Shown: positions 1-5,107 of the stretch, piece by piece
Layout: each line of letters starts with the position of its first letter
Numbering within the stretch: the stretch's first letter is position 1
NCBI GenBank assembly: GCA_002451855.1
Contig: DKDS01000023.1
Span: forward strand, 1-11,166
Source of the DNA: Ruminococcaceae bacterium UBA6842
Lineage (GTDB): Bacteria; Bacillota; Clostridia; Oscillospirales; Acutalibacteraceae
DNA length: 11,166 nucleotides
Direction: 5' to 3'
The notes under the pieces: model-generated
The model's database searches: none
Seen by the model: the letters and a program-made list of their open reading frames with translations, nothing else
Told to the model about the DNA's origin: nothing
Translations under genes and position numbers: made by a program

Positions 1-354
1 GTTGTCGTTCAGTCCGTTTTCGGCAACATAATCCTCTATAAGCTTATCGGCTCTGTGGCGTGTTTTGCAGGATTTACAGTCCATAAGCGGGTCGGAAAAG
101 CCGCCCAAATGACCTGAAGCCACCCATGTTTCGGGATTCATAAGTATGGCGCTGTCAAGACCTACATTGTAGGGAGATTCCTGAACAAATTTCTTAAGCC
201 ATGCCTTTTTAATATTGTTTTTAAGCTCAACTCCCAACGGACCGTAATCCCACGAATTTGCAAGTCCGCCGTATATTTCACTGCCGGGATACACAAAGCC
301 CCTGCCCTTTGCAAGCGCTACTATCGTATCCATGCTCTTTTTAGAATTATCCAA
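1..354 (-). CDS. glyS: Glycyl-tRNA synthetase, N-terminal part (cut by left edge)
   Basis: This enzyme charges tRNA-Gly with glycine in the cytoplasm. The reading frame is open from 354 to base 1, giving 118 visible residues of a protein that is usually about 460 long. It matches the start of the dimeric (alpha2, eukaryote-like) form, sometimes named glyQS: ALAKGRGFVYPGSEIYGG at about residues 13-30, WDYGPLGVELKNN at 36-48, and the CKSCK zinc-type motif at 93-97. I chose the TTG at 354 because GGGGG (367-363 on the minus strand) sits 8 nt upstream. The first ATG, at 333, lacks such a site and would remove the usual short leader before MDTIVALAK. The gene is divergent from the small-gene pair at 529. 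The leader looks too short for a T-box. Identity is near certain; the start is likely. Confidence 0.95.
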   Translation of the reverse strand, partial: MDNSKKSMDTIVALAKGRGFVYPGSEIYGGLANSWDYGPLGVELKNNIKKAWLKKFVQESPYNVGLDSAILMNPETWVASGHLGGFSDPLMDCKSCKTRHRADKLIEDYVAENGLNDN

Positions 355-431
355 AATTATTTCCCCCAATGAACAGCCGAGCGCCGAAAATTTTCAGTAC
401 ACCCGTTAAAATCCAAATTTCTACAAATAAT

Positions 432-460
432 ATAGTAATGGAAATTCGCCTAAAAGTCAA
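432..460 (-). promoter_or_regulatory. Possible glyS promoter
   Basis: On the minus strand TTGACT (460-455) is followed after 17 nt by TACTAT (437-432), which matches the -10 consensus at 4 of 6 positions. A TATTAT at 432-427 is a better -10 by sequence but its spacing is too long. The -35 lies 8 bp from the -35 of the divergent small-gene promoter. Confidence 0.45.
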
Positions 461-468
461 GACTTAAC

Positions 469-497
469 TTGACATATTAACTTATATGAATTATACT
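469..497 (+). promoter_or_regulatory. Strong sigma-A-type promoter for the small-gene pair
   Basis: TTGACA (469-474), a 17-nt spacer and TATACT (492-497) make a near-consensus housekeeping promoter. The expected transcription start is about 504. It is followed by AGGAGG at 515-520, 8 nt before the ATG at 529, so strong expression is expected from the sequence. Confidence 0.85.
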
Positions 498-528
498 GAT
501 AACATAATTACAGTAGGAGGGTATCAAA

Positions 529-795
529 ATGGATAACGGAAAAATTCAGCTCCACAATGTGGACTTCGATGATTTTATAAAAGCTATTGACGAGTGCAAG
601 GGCGATGTTTATCTTGAAACTAAGGACGGCGATGTTCTTAACCTTAAATCAAAGCTCTGCCAGATGTTGGGTCTCAGCACCATACTCAGCAATTCCGAGG
701 TTACCGAGGCCACTATCCGCTGCACCAATCCGGACGACGAAACAATGCTTTTCCGTTTCAATCTCTACGGCGAGATGCCTAAGGAAAATAAGTGA
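529..795 (+). CDS. Small conserved-looking protein of unknown function
   Basis: An 88-residue acidic protein with no signal peptide, membrane segment or cysteine-rich motif, so probably cytoplasmic. The most distinctive stretch is CKGDVYLETKDGDVLNLKSKL at about residues 23-43, followed by a C-terminal part with DDETMLFRF. From memory it resembles a small family in Clostridia that automatic pipelines sometimes label 'polya polymerase'; it is far too short for that activity and I do not use the name. The start is firm: AGGAGG lies 8 nt before the ATG and a near-consensus promoter lies just upstream. It is the first gene of a two-gene unit; the stop (793-795) overlaps the GAGG site of the next gene, so the two are probably translationally coupled. 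Function unknown. Confidence 0.85.
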   Translation: MDNGKIQLHNVDFDDFIKAIDECKGDVYLETKDGDVLNLKSKLCQMLGLSTILSNSEVTEATIRCTNPDDETMLFRFNLYGEMPKENK

Positions 796-803
796 GGTCC
801 GAA

Positions 804-1088
804 ATGGCTGAAAACAAATTCTTAACCTATAAAAACAAGCCGCTTGTAAAATGCGGAAAGGAAATTTATTACGGAGATATGTCAGAGCCGTATGTGGTTC
901 GCTTCAGCATAATATCCGAGAAAAAAGAGGGCAATGAAACAATACCCGAAAAGGTTGGGGTTGACCTTTTAAAAAGCGATACCCAGCTTCCCGAAAAGGA
1001 CAGAATTGCCAAAAGCACCGTAAAGGATTCTTTTTACGACGCGCTTGATGTGGGCTTTATTTGGCTTGAAAGATTTTTAAAGGCGTAA
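804..1088 (+). CDS. Small protein of unknown function, second gene of the pair
   Basis: A 94-residue soluble protein beginning MAENKFLTYKNKPLVKCGK and ending DALDVGFIWLERFLKA. No signal peptide or membrane segment is visible. The middle (residues about 25-55) looks like alternating beta strands. I chose the ATG at 804 because GAGG at 794-797 sits 6 nt upstream. An in-frame GTG at 792 would add four residues (MRSE) but overlaps the previous stop and has a poorer site. It looks like a conserved hypothetical protein of Clostridia (recalled, not searched). It is co-transcribed with the gene at 529 and ends just before a strong hairpin terminator. The function cannot be told from the sequence. Confidence 0.85.
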   Translation: MAENKFLTYKNKPLVKCGKEIYYGDMSEPYVVRFSIISEKKEGNETIPEKVGVDLLKSDTQLPEKDRIAKSTVKDSFYDALDVGFIWLERFLKA

Positions 1089-1091
1089 TTC

Positions 1092-1125
1092 AAAAAGCCG
1101 CAATCCTTAAGGATTGCGGCTTTTT
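1092..1125. terminator. Bidirectional rho-independent terminator
   Basis: A perfect 10-bp stem (GCCGCAATCC at 1097-1106 with GGATTGCGGC at 1111-1120) closes a TTAA loop. It is flanked by A5 (1092-1096) and T5 (1121-1125). It can end transcription of the plus-strand small-gene pair and, from the other side, of the convergent GGDEF gene ending at 1158. Confidence 0.92.
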
Positions 1126-1157
1126 CATTTGTCTCGGCAATACCGTTTGGCTCCGAT

Positions 1158-2213
1158 CTATCTTGAATTTTTATTGCGGTACATTTGCTTGTCGGCTGAT
1201 AACACTGCGTCCGAAAAGCTCATTTTATGCGGTTTAAACACAGAGTAACCGACGGCGACCGTCGGGATATTACCGTCCGATTTTCCGCAAGCCAAAAGTC
1301 TTTGCTTAAAGGCCTCATTTAATTTGTCAATATCGGCAGAGCCCGTATGCCTGTCAATAATAACACAAAATTCGTCTCCGCCTATTCTGTAACAAAGGCC
1401 GTATCTGCCGTAAACAGCCTTTAAAGCATCTGCAACAGCCCGAAGACAGCTATCCCCCGCACCGTGACCGTGGTTGTCGTTAATGCTTTTAAAATCGTTA
1501 ATATCAAACAGCAGAACTGTCGCGCGTCTTCGCTGATTCTGAAATCTGCTTTCATATGACCGACGGTTTAAAAGCTCCGTAACAGCGTCTATTTGTAAAA
1601 CCATATTACAGTAATAAATATAAAACAAAATCATTCCTATCGCCGCCGTAAGCCAAGCTGTTCTTAAAGAACCGTCAATTTTCTGAATCAGTACGCCCGT
1701 AAAGGCAAAAAACAATATCATACCAAGCGACACATTATTGCGGTTTTGAAAACGGATACCGGATTTTACTGCCGTGCACACAAGCAATATCACTCCGGAC
1801 AGGATAAATAAACAGTATATTCTGTAAAGGCTTCCCCTGCAATAGTTGTTTTGCCCGTCGATATAAAAAACCGTTCCGAAAGGCAACGAAAGTATTTGGA
1901 AAATCGCATTGACGGCGGCAGAATAAAAAATCACTTTTTTCGGTATTCTCGGGTAAACCGCGGTCGAGAGGACAAACGGAATAACCGGCGTCAACAAAAG
2001 CTCCGTTAATTTTACCGCTGTTTGAGCAGAGCGCTCCGTACCGCTGAGCAGTATACTCGCAAATTCACAAATATCGCATACCATAATCATAACAGAGGTG
2101 ATTATAATCCTAACCTTAACCGATTTTGCCGATGTTTTGTTTTTTATCACAAGAAAAATAAGTATAAGCATCGACAATTGCGTAATTACCGAAGATATAA
2201 TGTAATTTTTCAT
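1158..2213 (-). CDS. Membrane-bound GGDEF protein, probable diguanylate cyclase
   Basis: Probable synthesis of the second messenger c-di-GMP from two GTP at the membrane. The 351-residue protein has about six or seven hydrophobic segments in residues 1-205, then a GGDEF domain. Visible features are the domain-start motif DAVTELLNRR (209-218), metal-binding D237 in FDINDFKSIND, and an intact GGDEF at 278-282. The inhibitory I-site (RxxD, five residues before GGDEF) is not present; the corresponding residues are GRYG. No EAL or HD-GYP domain follows. The frame stays open upstream to 2516, but that part would run through the tRNA gene. I chose ATG 2213 because an AAGG lies 8 nt upstream and the first hydrophobic helix begins there. 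The gene stands alone between the tRNA terminator and the shared terminator at 1092. What the membrane domain senses is unknown. Confidence 0.88.
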   Translation of the reverse strand: MKNYIISSVITQLSMLILIFLVIKNKTSAKSVKVRIIITSVMIMVCDICEFASILLSGTERSAQTAVKLTELLLTPVIPFVLSTAVYPRIPKKVIFYSAAVNAIFQILSLPFGTVFYIDGQNNYCRGSLYRIYCLFILSGVILLVCTAVKSGIRFQNRNNVSLGMILFFAFTGVLIQKIDGSLRTAWLTAAIGMILFYIYYCNMVLQIDAVTELLNRRSYESRFQNQRRRATVLLFDINDFKSINDNHGHGAGDSCLRAVADALKAVYGRYGLCYRIGGDEFCVIIDRHTGSADIDKLNEAFKQRLLACGKSDGNIPTVAVGYSVFKPHKMSFSDAVLSADKQMYRNKNSR

Positions 2214-2299
2214 TTTTAGAACCTTTTGCCGGTACAGGCAATTCGTTGTAATATTTCTAACCGTATTGATTATTTTACCCCGAAAAATCAACAATAAAA

Positions 2300-2342
2300 T
2301 TTTTTTGCCGAATTTATGCGGTTTAAATACGGCATAAAAAAA
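2300..2342. other. Interrupted inverted repeat upstream of the GGDEF gene
   Basis: T7 (2300-2306) and A7 (2336-2342) flank GCCG (2307-2310) paired with CGGC (2330-2333). Inside them ATTTA (2312-2316) pairs with TAAAT (2324-2328) after one mismatch, leaving a 7-nt loop. The structure lies between the tRNA terminator and the GGDEF gene and its A7 overlaps that terminator's U-tract. It could be a back-up terminator or part of the leader; the sequence does not decide. Confidence 0.45.
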
Positions 2343-2364
2343 CAGCCCGCTTATAACGGACTGT
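2336..2364 (-). terminator. Terminator of tRNA-Ala
   Basis: On the minus strand, just past the CCA end, an 8-bp stem (2364-2357 with 2349-2342, one G-T pair) closes a 7-nt loop and runs into a T7 tract (2342-2336). The opposite strand also has T's after the stem, so it may act both ways. Confidence 0.82.
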
Positions 2365-2367
2365 TTT

Positions 2368-2443
2368 TGGTGGAGCATAGCGGGATCGAACCGCTGACCT
2401 CTACACTGCCAGTGTAGCGCTCTCCCAGCTGAGCTAATGCCCC
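2368..2443 (-). tRNA. tRNA-Ala (anticodon GGC)
   Basis: A complete 76-nt tRNA with a genome-encoded CCA. The acceptor stem GGGGCAT pairs with ATGCTCC with one G-T pair. The D stem is GCTC/GAGC. The anticodon stem CTACA/TGTAG holds the loop CTGGCAG, giving anticodon GGC, which reads GCC and GCU alanine codons. The T arm is AGCGG-TTCGATC-CCGCT. It has its own promoter and terminator and is a single-gene unit. No rRNA or other tRNA is next to it, and no integrase or att-like duplication of its 3' end is visible nearby. Confidence 0.97.
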
Positions 2444-2454
2444 GAACAAAACAT

Positions 2455-2483
2455 ATGATACCATAAGCAATTAAAAATATCAA
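2455..2483 (-). promoter_or_regulatory. Promoter of tRNA-Ala
   Basis: On the minus strand TTGATA (2483-2478) and TATCAT (2460-2455) are separated by exactly 17 nt. The mature tRNA begins 11 nt past the -10 box, at 2443, so the primary transcript would carry only a very short 5' leader. Confidence 0.82.
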
Positions 2484-2553
2484 GACTTTTTTTAATATAA
2501 ATTCGGTTTTTTGCAAAATTGTTTTAATCGGGCGTTCAACTGTTATGCGAAAT

Positions 2554-2582
2554 AAAAAAACGGGTTGCCGCAGGGCAACCCG
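2554..2582 (-). terminator. Terminator of the sortase-LCP-surface protein operon
   Basis: A perfect 9-bp stem (CGGGTTGCC at 2582-2574 with GGCAACCCG at 2569-2561 on the minus strand) has a 4-nt loop and is followed by T7 (2560-2554). It lies 19 nt past the stop of the surface-protein gene. Confidence 0.92.
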
Positions 2583-2600
2583 TCAATTTTCCGATTAAAA

Positions 2601-3173
2601 TTAAGCTTTGATTTTCTTAACCGAAACTACTGCGGCGCCAACGCTTAAAGCGAGTACGGCAAGTGCTATCGGAGAAGAAGTATCGCCTGTCTTCGGAGAT
2701 GTACCGTTCGGTTCAGAAGCGGCAACATCGGTAAGTAAAACAACTTCGCCGAATTCAGCAAATACGCCCTTAACAATTCCGTTTAAAACGGTGGCCTCGA
2801 TCTTAACAACCGTACCGTCAGCCTTCTTAAGGAGTAAAACCGCTTTGGTGCTGTCCTTTACACCCGGAACACTGAACTCAACTGTTACAGGGAATTTAAC
2901 GGTGCTGCTGTCGGCTGCGCCGATTATCTTGTGGTCTGCAACCTTAAGGTTTTTGTTTTCCTTCTGGAGATCCGTAATTACGCTGTCAAAAGCAGCTGTG
3001 TTTCCGGTTGCGTTTTCAAGCTTGATGCTGATATCCTTGTTGTCAGCGTCCTTAGCTGTTACCGTTGTTACGGTTCCCTGCTCTTTCTCCGGAGACGGAG
3101 CAGCCGAGACGGTTGCGGCAAAAGCCGTAAGCGCCAATGCCAAAGTAATTACTGTTGCTAAAAGTTTTTTCAT
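2601..3173 (-). CDS. Small secreted protein with SPKTG cell-wall sorting signal
   Basis: A 190-residue protein built like a covalently wall-anchored surface protein. Residues 1-24 are a signal peptide (MKK, a long Ala/Leu-rich core, likely cleavage VSA|AP). The exported part (25-155) is lysine- and valine-rich; residues about 92-148 (FPVTVEFSVPGVKDSTKAV, then LLKKADG...FAEFGEVVLL) recall a beta-sandwich module common in Firmicutes surface proteins, an analogy from memory. The C-terminus carries SPKTG (159-163), a hydrophobic stretch (about 167-184) and a basic KKIKA tail. SPKTG-type signals are known substrates of class B sortase in Clostridioides difficile, and a class B sortase is encoded two genes upstream. 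The start has AAAGGA (3187-3182) 8 nt before the ATG. The gap after the LCP stop is only 22 bp, so the gene belongs to the same operon. Ligand or role unknown. Confidence 0.88.
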   Translation of the reverse strand: MKKLLATVITLALALTAFAATVSAAPSPEKEQGTVTTVTAKDADNKDISIKLENATGNTAAFDSVITDLQKENKNLKVADHKIIGAADSSTVKFPVTVEFSVPGVKDSTKAVLLLKKADGTVVKIEATVLNGIVKGVFAEFGEVVLLTDVAASEPNGTSPKTGDTSSPIALAVLALSVGAAVVSVKKIKA

Positions 3174-3195
3174 AATGATTTTCCTTTCATTTGAT

Positions 3196-4209
3196 TTATT
3201 GTTTTATATAAAATACATCCAAAAGCAATTCATAAAGCTGTGTTTCATCTGCGGTAAAGGTCTCATAGGTGCCATCTGAACCGCTTACACCCTCAACCCC
3301 TCGGAAATCAAAACCTGCCTTAAGTGCCTCAGATGCAAGATATGCCGCACTTGTCGCATCAACATTTGTAACCGTATTTGAAGATAACTTGTTATACATT
3401 TTGACCGGAAGCGTCAAATCCTTCAAAACTGCCTTTTTAGCCTGAGCCGTAAAGCTTTTGATAAACGACTTCTGTCTTTCAAGCCTCGGAGCATTGCTAT
3501 CGCCGCGATACCTCAAATACGGTAACACATTGCTCCCCGTAAGAGTAATATCAGCACCCGATTTAAACGCCGGATTGACCGCAGTCATATTTTCGCTTAT
3601 ACTCACGGGCACCCCGCCGACGGAATCCACGATATCCTTTAATGAATTCATAAATATCGTATAATAACCGCTTATCGGGACACCGTACAAGAAGCCTGAA
3701 ACTGCCTTGACCGTAAGCTCTGATGACTGTTTATCATCGCTTCCGTAAGTATACGCTAAGCACAGCTGCTGTTTTGAAGTGGCGAAATAATCGCCGTTTA
3801 TATCATAAGAATCTACATTTGCTATTGTATTTCTTGATATCGAAATTACATTTACCGACTTGCTTTCGGAATCGAGCGAAACCAAAAACAGTGCGTCCGC
3901 CTGATGTTTTTTTGATGCGCCCGGCTGCGGACGGTCAACACCGATAATAAGTATATTGACCAGCTTGTCGTTATAATTATAAGCGGCACCGTTATAATAA
4001 GCATCCGCGTCATCAGGTAACGACTCATCCCCCGCCGCGGGCAGCTTAGCCGAATCGGGATTGAGCTTTTTCCTGAGCTTATTTTCGCCGATTTTAAGTA
4101 CGGCAAAATATGCGGAAACCGCAACCACAACAACAGCAAGCAATACTGAAAAAACAACTATAAGTCTTTTGTGGGTATTTTTCTTAAGATGTTTGTTTTC
4201 GGCTGTCAT
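3196..4209 (-). CDS. LCP (LytR-CpsA-Psr) family cell-wall glycopolymer transferase
   Basis: LCP enzymes move lipid-linked glycopolymers (teichoic acid, capsule) onto peptidoglycan on the outside of the membrane. This 337-residue protein has a basic N-tail, one membrane anchor (about residues 15-40), a short linker, and the LCP domain from about 84 on. Family residues visible are NILIIGVDR (D92), QADA (D105, replacing the usual RSDT), ISISRNT (R126; the usual RDT has become RNT), VDSVGGVPV, YLRYRGD (R233, R235) and RLERQ (R242, R245). The acidic and arginine residues that bind Mg and pyrophosphate in known LCP structures therefore appear kept. The start has GGGG 9 nt upstream. It overlaps the end of the sortase gene by 26 bp and precedes the SPKTG protein. 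Its substrate may be the polymer of the neighbouring cluster, or an attached glycan; position only suggests this. Confidence 0.9.
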   Translation of the reverse strand: MTAENKHLKKNTHKRLIVVFSVLLAVVVVAVSAYFAVLKIGENKLRKKLNPDSAKLPAAGDESLPDDADAYYNGAAYNYNDKLVNILIIGVDRPQPGASKKHQADALFLVSLDSESKSVNVISISRNTIANVDSYDINGDYFATSKQQLCLAYTYGSDDKQSSELTVKAVSGFLYGVPISGYYTIFMNSLKDIVDSVGGVPVSISENMTAVNPAFKSGADITLTGSNVLPYLRYRGDSNAPRLERQKSFIKSFTAQAKKAVLKDLTLPVKMYNKLSSNTVTNVDATSAAYLASEALKAGFDFRGVEGVSGSDGTYETFTADETQLYELLLDVFYIKQ

Positions 4210-4912
4210 ATATCAAGACCCCTTGAACGAGATAGCGTTCTTCAGTCTTACCGGTACAGGTGGAAAGTGTTATTATTCGGTCGTCGGCAGTTACCCCTGT
4301 CTGCGAGTCGAAGTATGAACTCATACCCTTGTTTGAAAAAATATCGGAAATATATTCTTTTCTTACCGACTCGTTTGTAAAATCATAAGAAAGAAGTATA
4401 TGCCTGTCATCCACTATATGCGCCGCAAAAATACGGTATTTCATTATTCTGCCGGGCATATAAATGTTGATTTCCCTGTTTTCGTCGAAAAAAGTTCTGT
4501 TACGGTATTTTCTGAGACTGCCGAACATACTGCCGTTTTTCATATTATGTCCGTATATAACGGTATTGAAATCGGCAAAATCCATATCGTTATAATCCTC
4601 GGTATAAATTGCGCCGTAAGCGGACTTTTTATTTTCAACAGTATGTGTAAGATAATATGCGTTATCGTCTGCTCTCCTGAGTATCGGATAATCAATCACG
4701 GTTCCCGGAATATTTATCCAAGCATATATATCCGGATTGATTTTTTTTAGCTTAACAAAATCCACCGGAGGCTCGACATATGCCGTAGTATTTCCGGAAG
4801 CCGAATCAGACGAGACATACGCCTGTGAACGCAGCTTATCCGTATTGTCCGACCGCATTGTCACGATGATATAAGCTCCGCTCGCAACAAAGCAAGCTAT
4901 TGCCAAAATCAA
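4184..4912 (-). CDS. srtB: Class B sortase (start uncertain, probably AUA at 4951)
   Basis: Transpeptidase that cuts a sorting motif in secreted proteins and joins them to the cell wall. The coordinates use the first conventional start, TTG 4912. I think translation begins 13 codons earlier, at 4951, giving 255 residues with a basic tail (TKRSRNR) before the membrane helix (about 9-31). In that numbering the catalytic set is complete: H135 in VIYGHNM, C232 in TLSTC, R239 in EERYLVQG. DIYAWINIPGTVIDYPI (75-91) and the region before TLSTC are typical of class B. Evidence for 4951 is GAGG (4961-4958) six nt upstream and a near-consensus promoter that would start transcription at about 4984. The TTG has only a weak site and drops the basic tail. 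It is first in an operon with the LCP enzyme and an SPKTG protein, its likely substrate. Confidence 0.92.
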   Translation of the reverse strand: MILAIACFVASGAYIIVTMRSDNTDKLRSQAYVSSDSASGNTTAYVEPPVDFVKLKKINPDIYAWINIPGTVIDYPILRRADDNAYYLTHTVENKKSAYGAIYTEDYNDMDFADFNTVIYGHNMKNGSMFGSLRKYRNRTFFDENREINIYMPGRIMKYRIFAAHIVDDRHILLSYDFTNESVRKEYISDIFSNKGMSSYFDSQTGVTADDRIITLSTCTGKTEERYLVQGVLIYDSRKQTS

Positions 4913-4957
4913 AACTGTTACCCAAACCCTGTTGCGTGACCTTTTCGTTATCCTACA

Positions 4958-4961
4958 CCTC
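4958..4961 (-). promoter_or_regulatory. Ribosome binding site that points to an AUA start for the sortase
   Basis: GAGG on the minus strand (4961-4958) lies 6 nt before ATA at 4951-4949, which opens the frame ATA-ACG-AAA-AGG-TCA. There is no in-frame ATG, GTG or TTG between here and the upstream in-frame TAG at 4999-4997; out-of-frame candidates nearby do not lead to the sortase. Confidence 0.6.
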
Positions 4962-4990
4962 GCAAATATGCAGTCGTCAATTATACATAG

Positions 4991-5019
4991 ATTATACTAT
5001 CTGAGACTTGAAAAGTCAA
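4991..5019 (-). promoter_or_regulatory. Strong promoter of the sortase operon
   Basis: On the minus strand TTGACT (5019-5014) and a perfect TATAAT (4996-4991) are separated by 17 nt. The expected start is about 4984, leaving a leader of some 33 nt before the probable sortase start. A 5-bp inverted repeat (5005-5017) overlaps the -35 box. This separates the operon from the polysaccharide cluster upstream. Confidence 0.88.
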
Positions 5020-5071
5020 TATCAATAATATAAAAAAATTTTAGGATTAAATCGTTATTATGCATATACCG

Positions 5072-5107
5072 AATAATCGGAGCAGGAATTTTCCCGCTCC
5101 GATTATT
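5072..5107. terminator. Hairpin at the end of the polysaccharide cluster (weak terminator)
   Basis: A perfect 12-bp stem (AATAATCGGAGC at 5072-5083 with GCTCCGATTATT at 5096-5107) begins at the last base of the flippase stop codon. No clear T-tract follows on the minus strand, so it may be a leaky terminator or an mRNA-stabilising end rather than a full stop. If leaky, the cluster would read into the sortase operon. Confidence 0.55.

Noticed and set aside
370..431. T-box riboswitch in the glyS leader
   Set aside because: The space between the probable promoter and the start is about 70 nt, too short, and no antiterminator or specifier-loop structure is apparent.
2368..2443. tRNA-Ala as an integration site for a mobile element
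   Set aside because: No integrase, no second copy of the tRNA 3' end and no phage or plasmid genes are visible in the window.
2214..2516. In-frame N-terminal extension of the GGDEF gene (about 101 more codons)
   Set aside because: It would translate straight through the tRNA-Ala gene and its terminator. The hydrophobic start and ribosome binding site at 2213 give a proper beginning.
2608..3279. Long plus-strand open frame opposite the SPKTG protein
   Set aside because: It is a shadow of the antisense gene: no ribosome binding site, and the minus-strand frame has a signal peptide, sorting signal, operon context and terminator.
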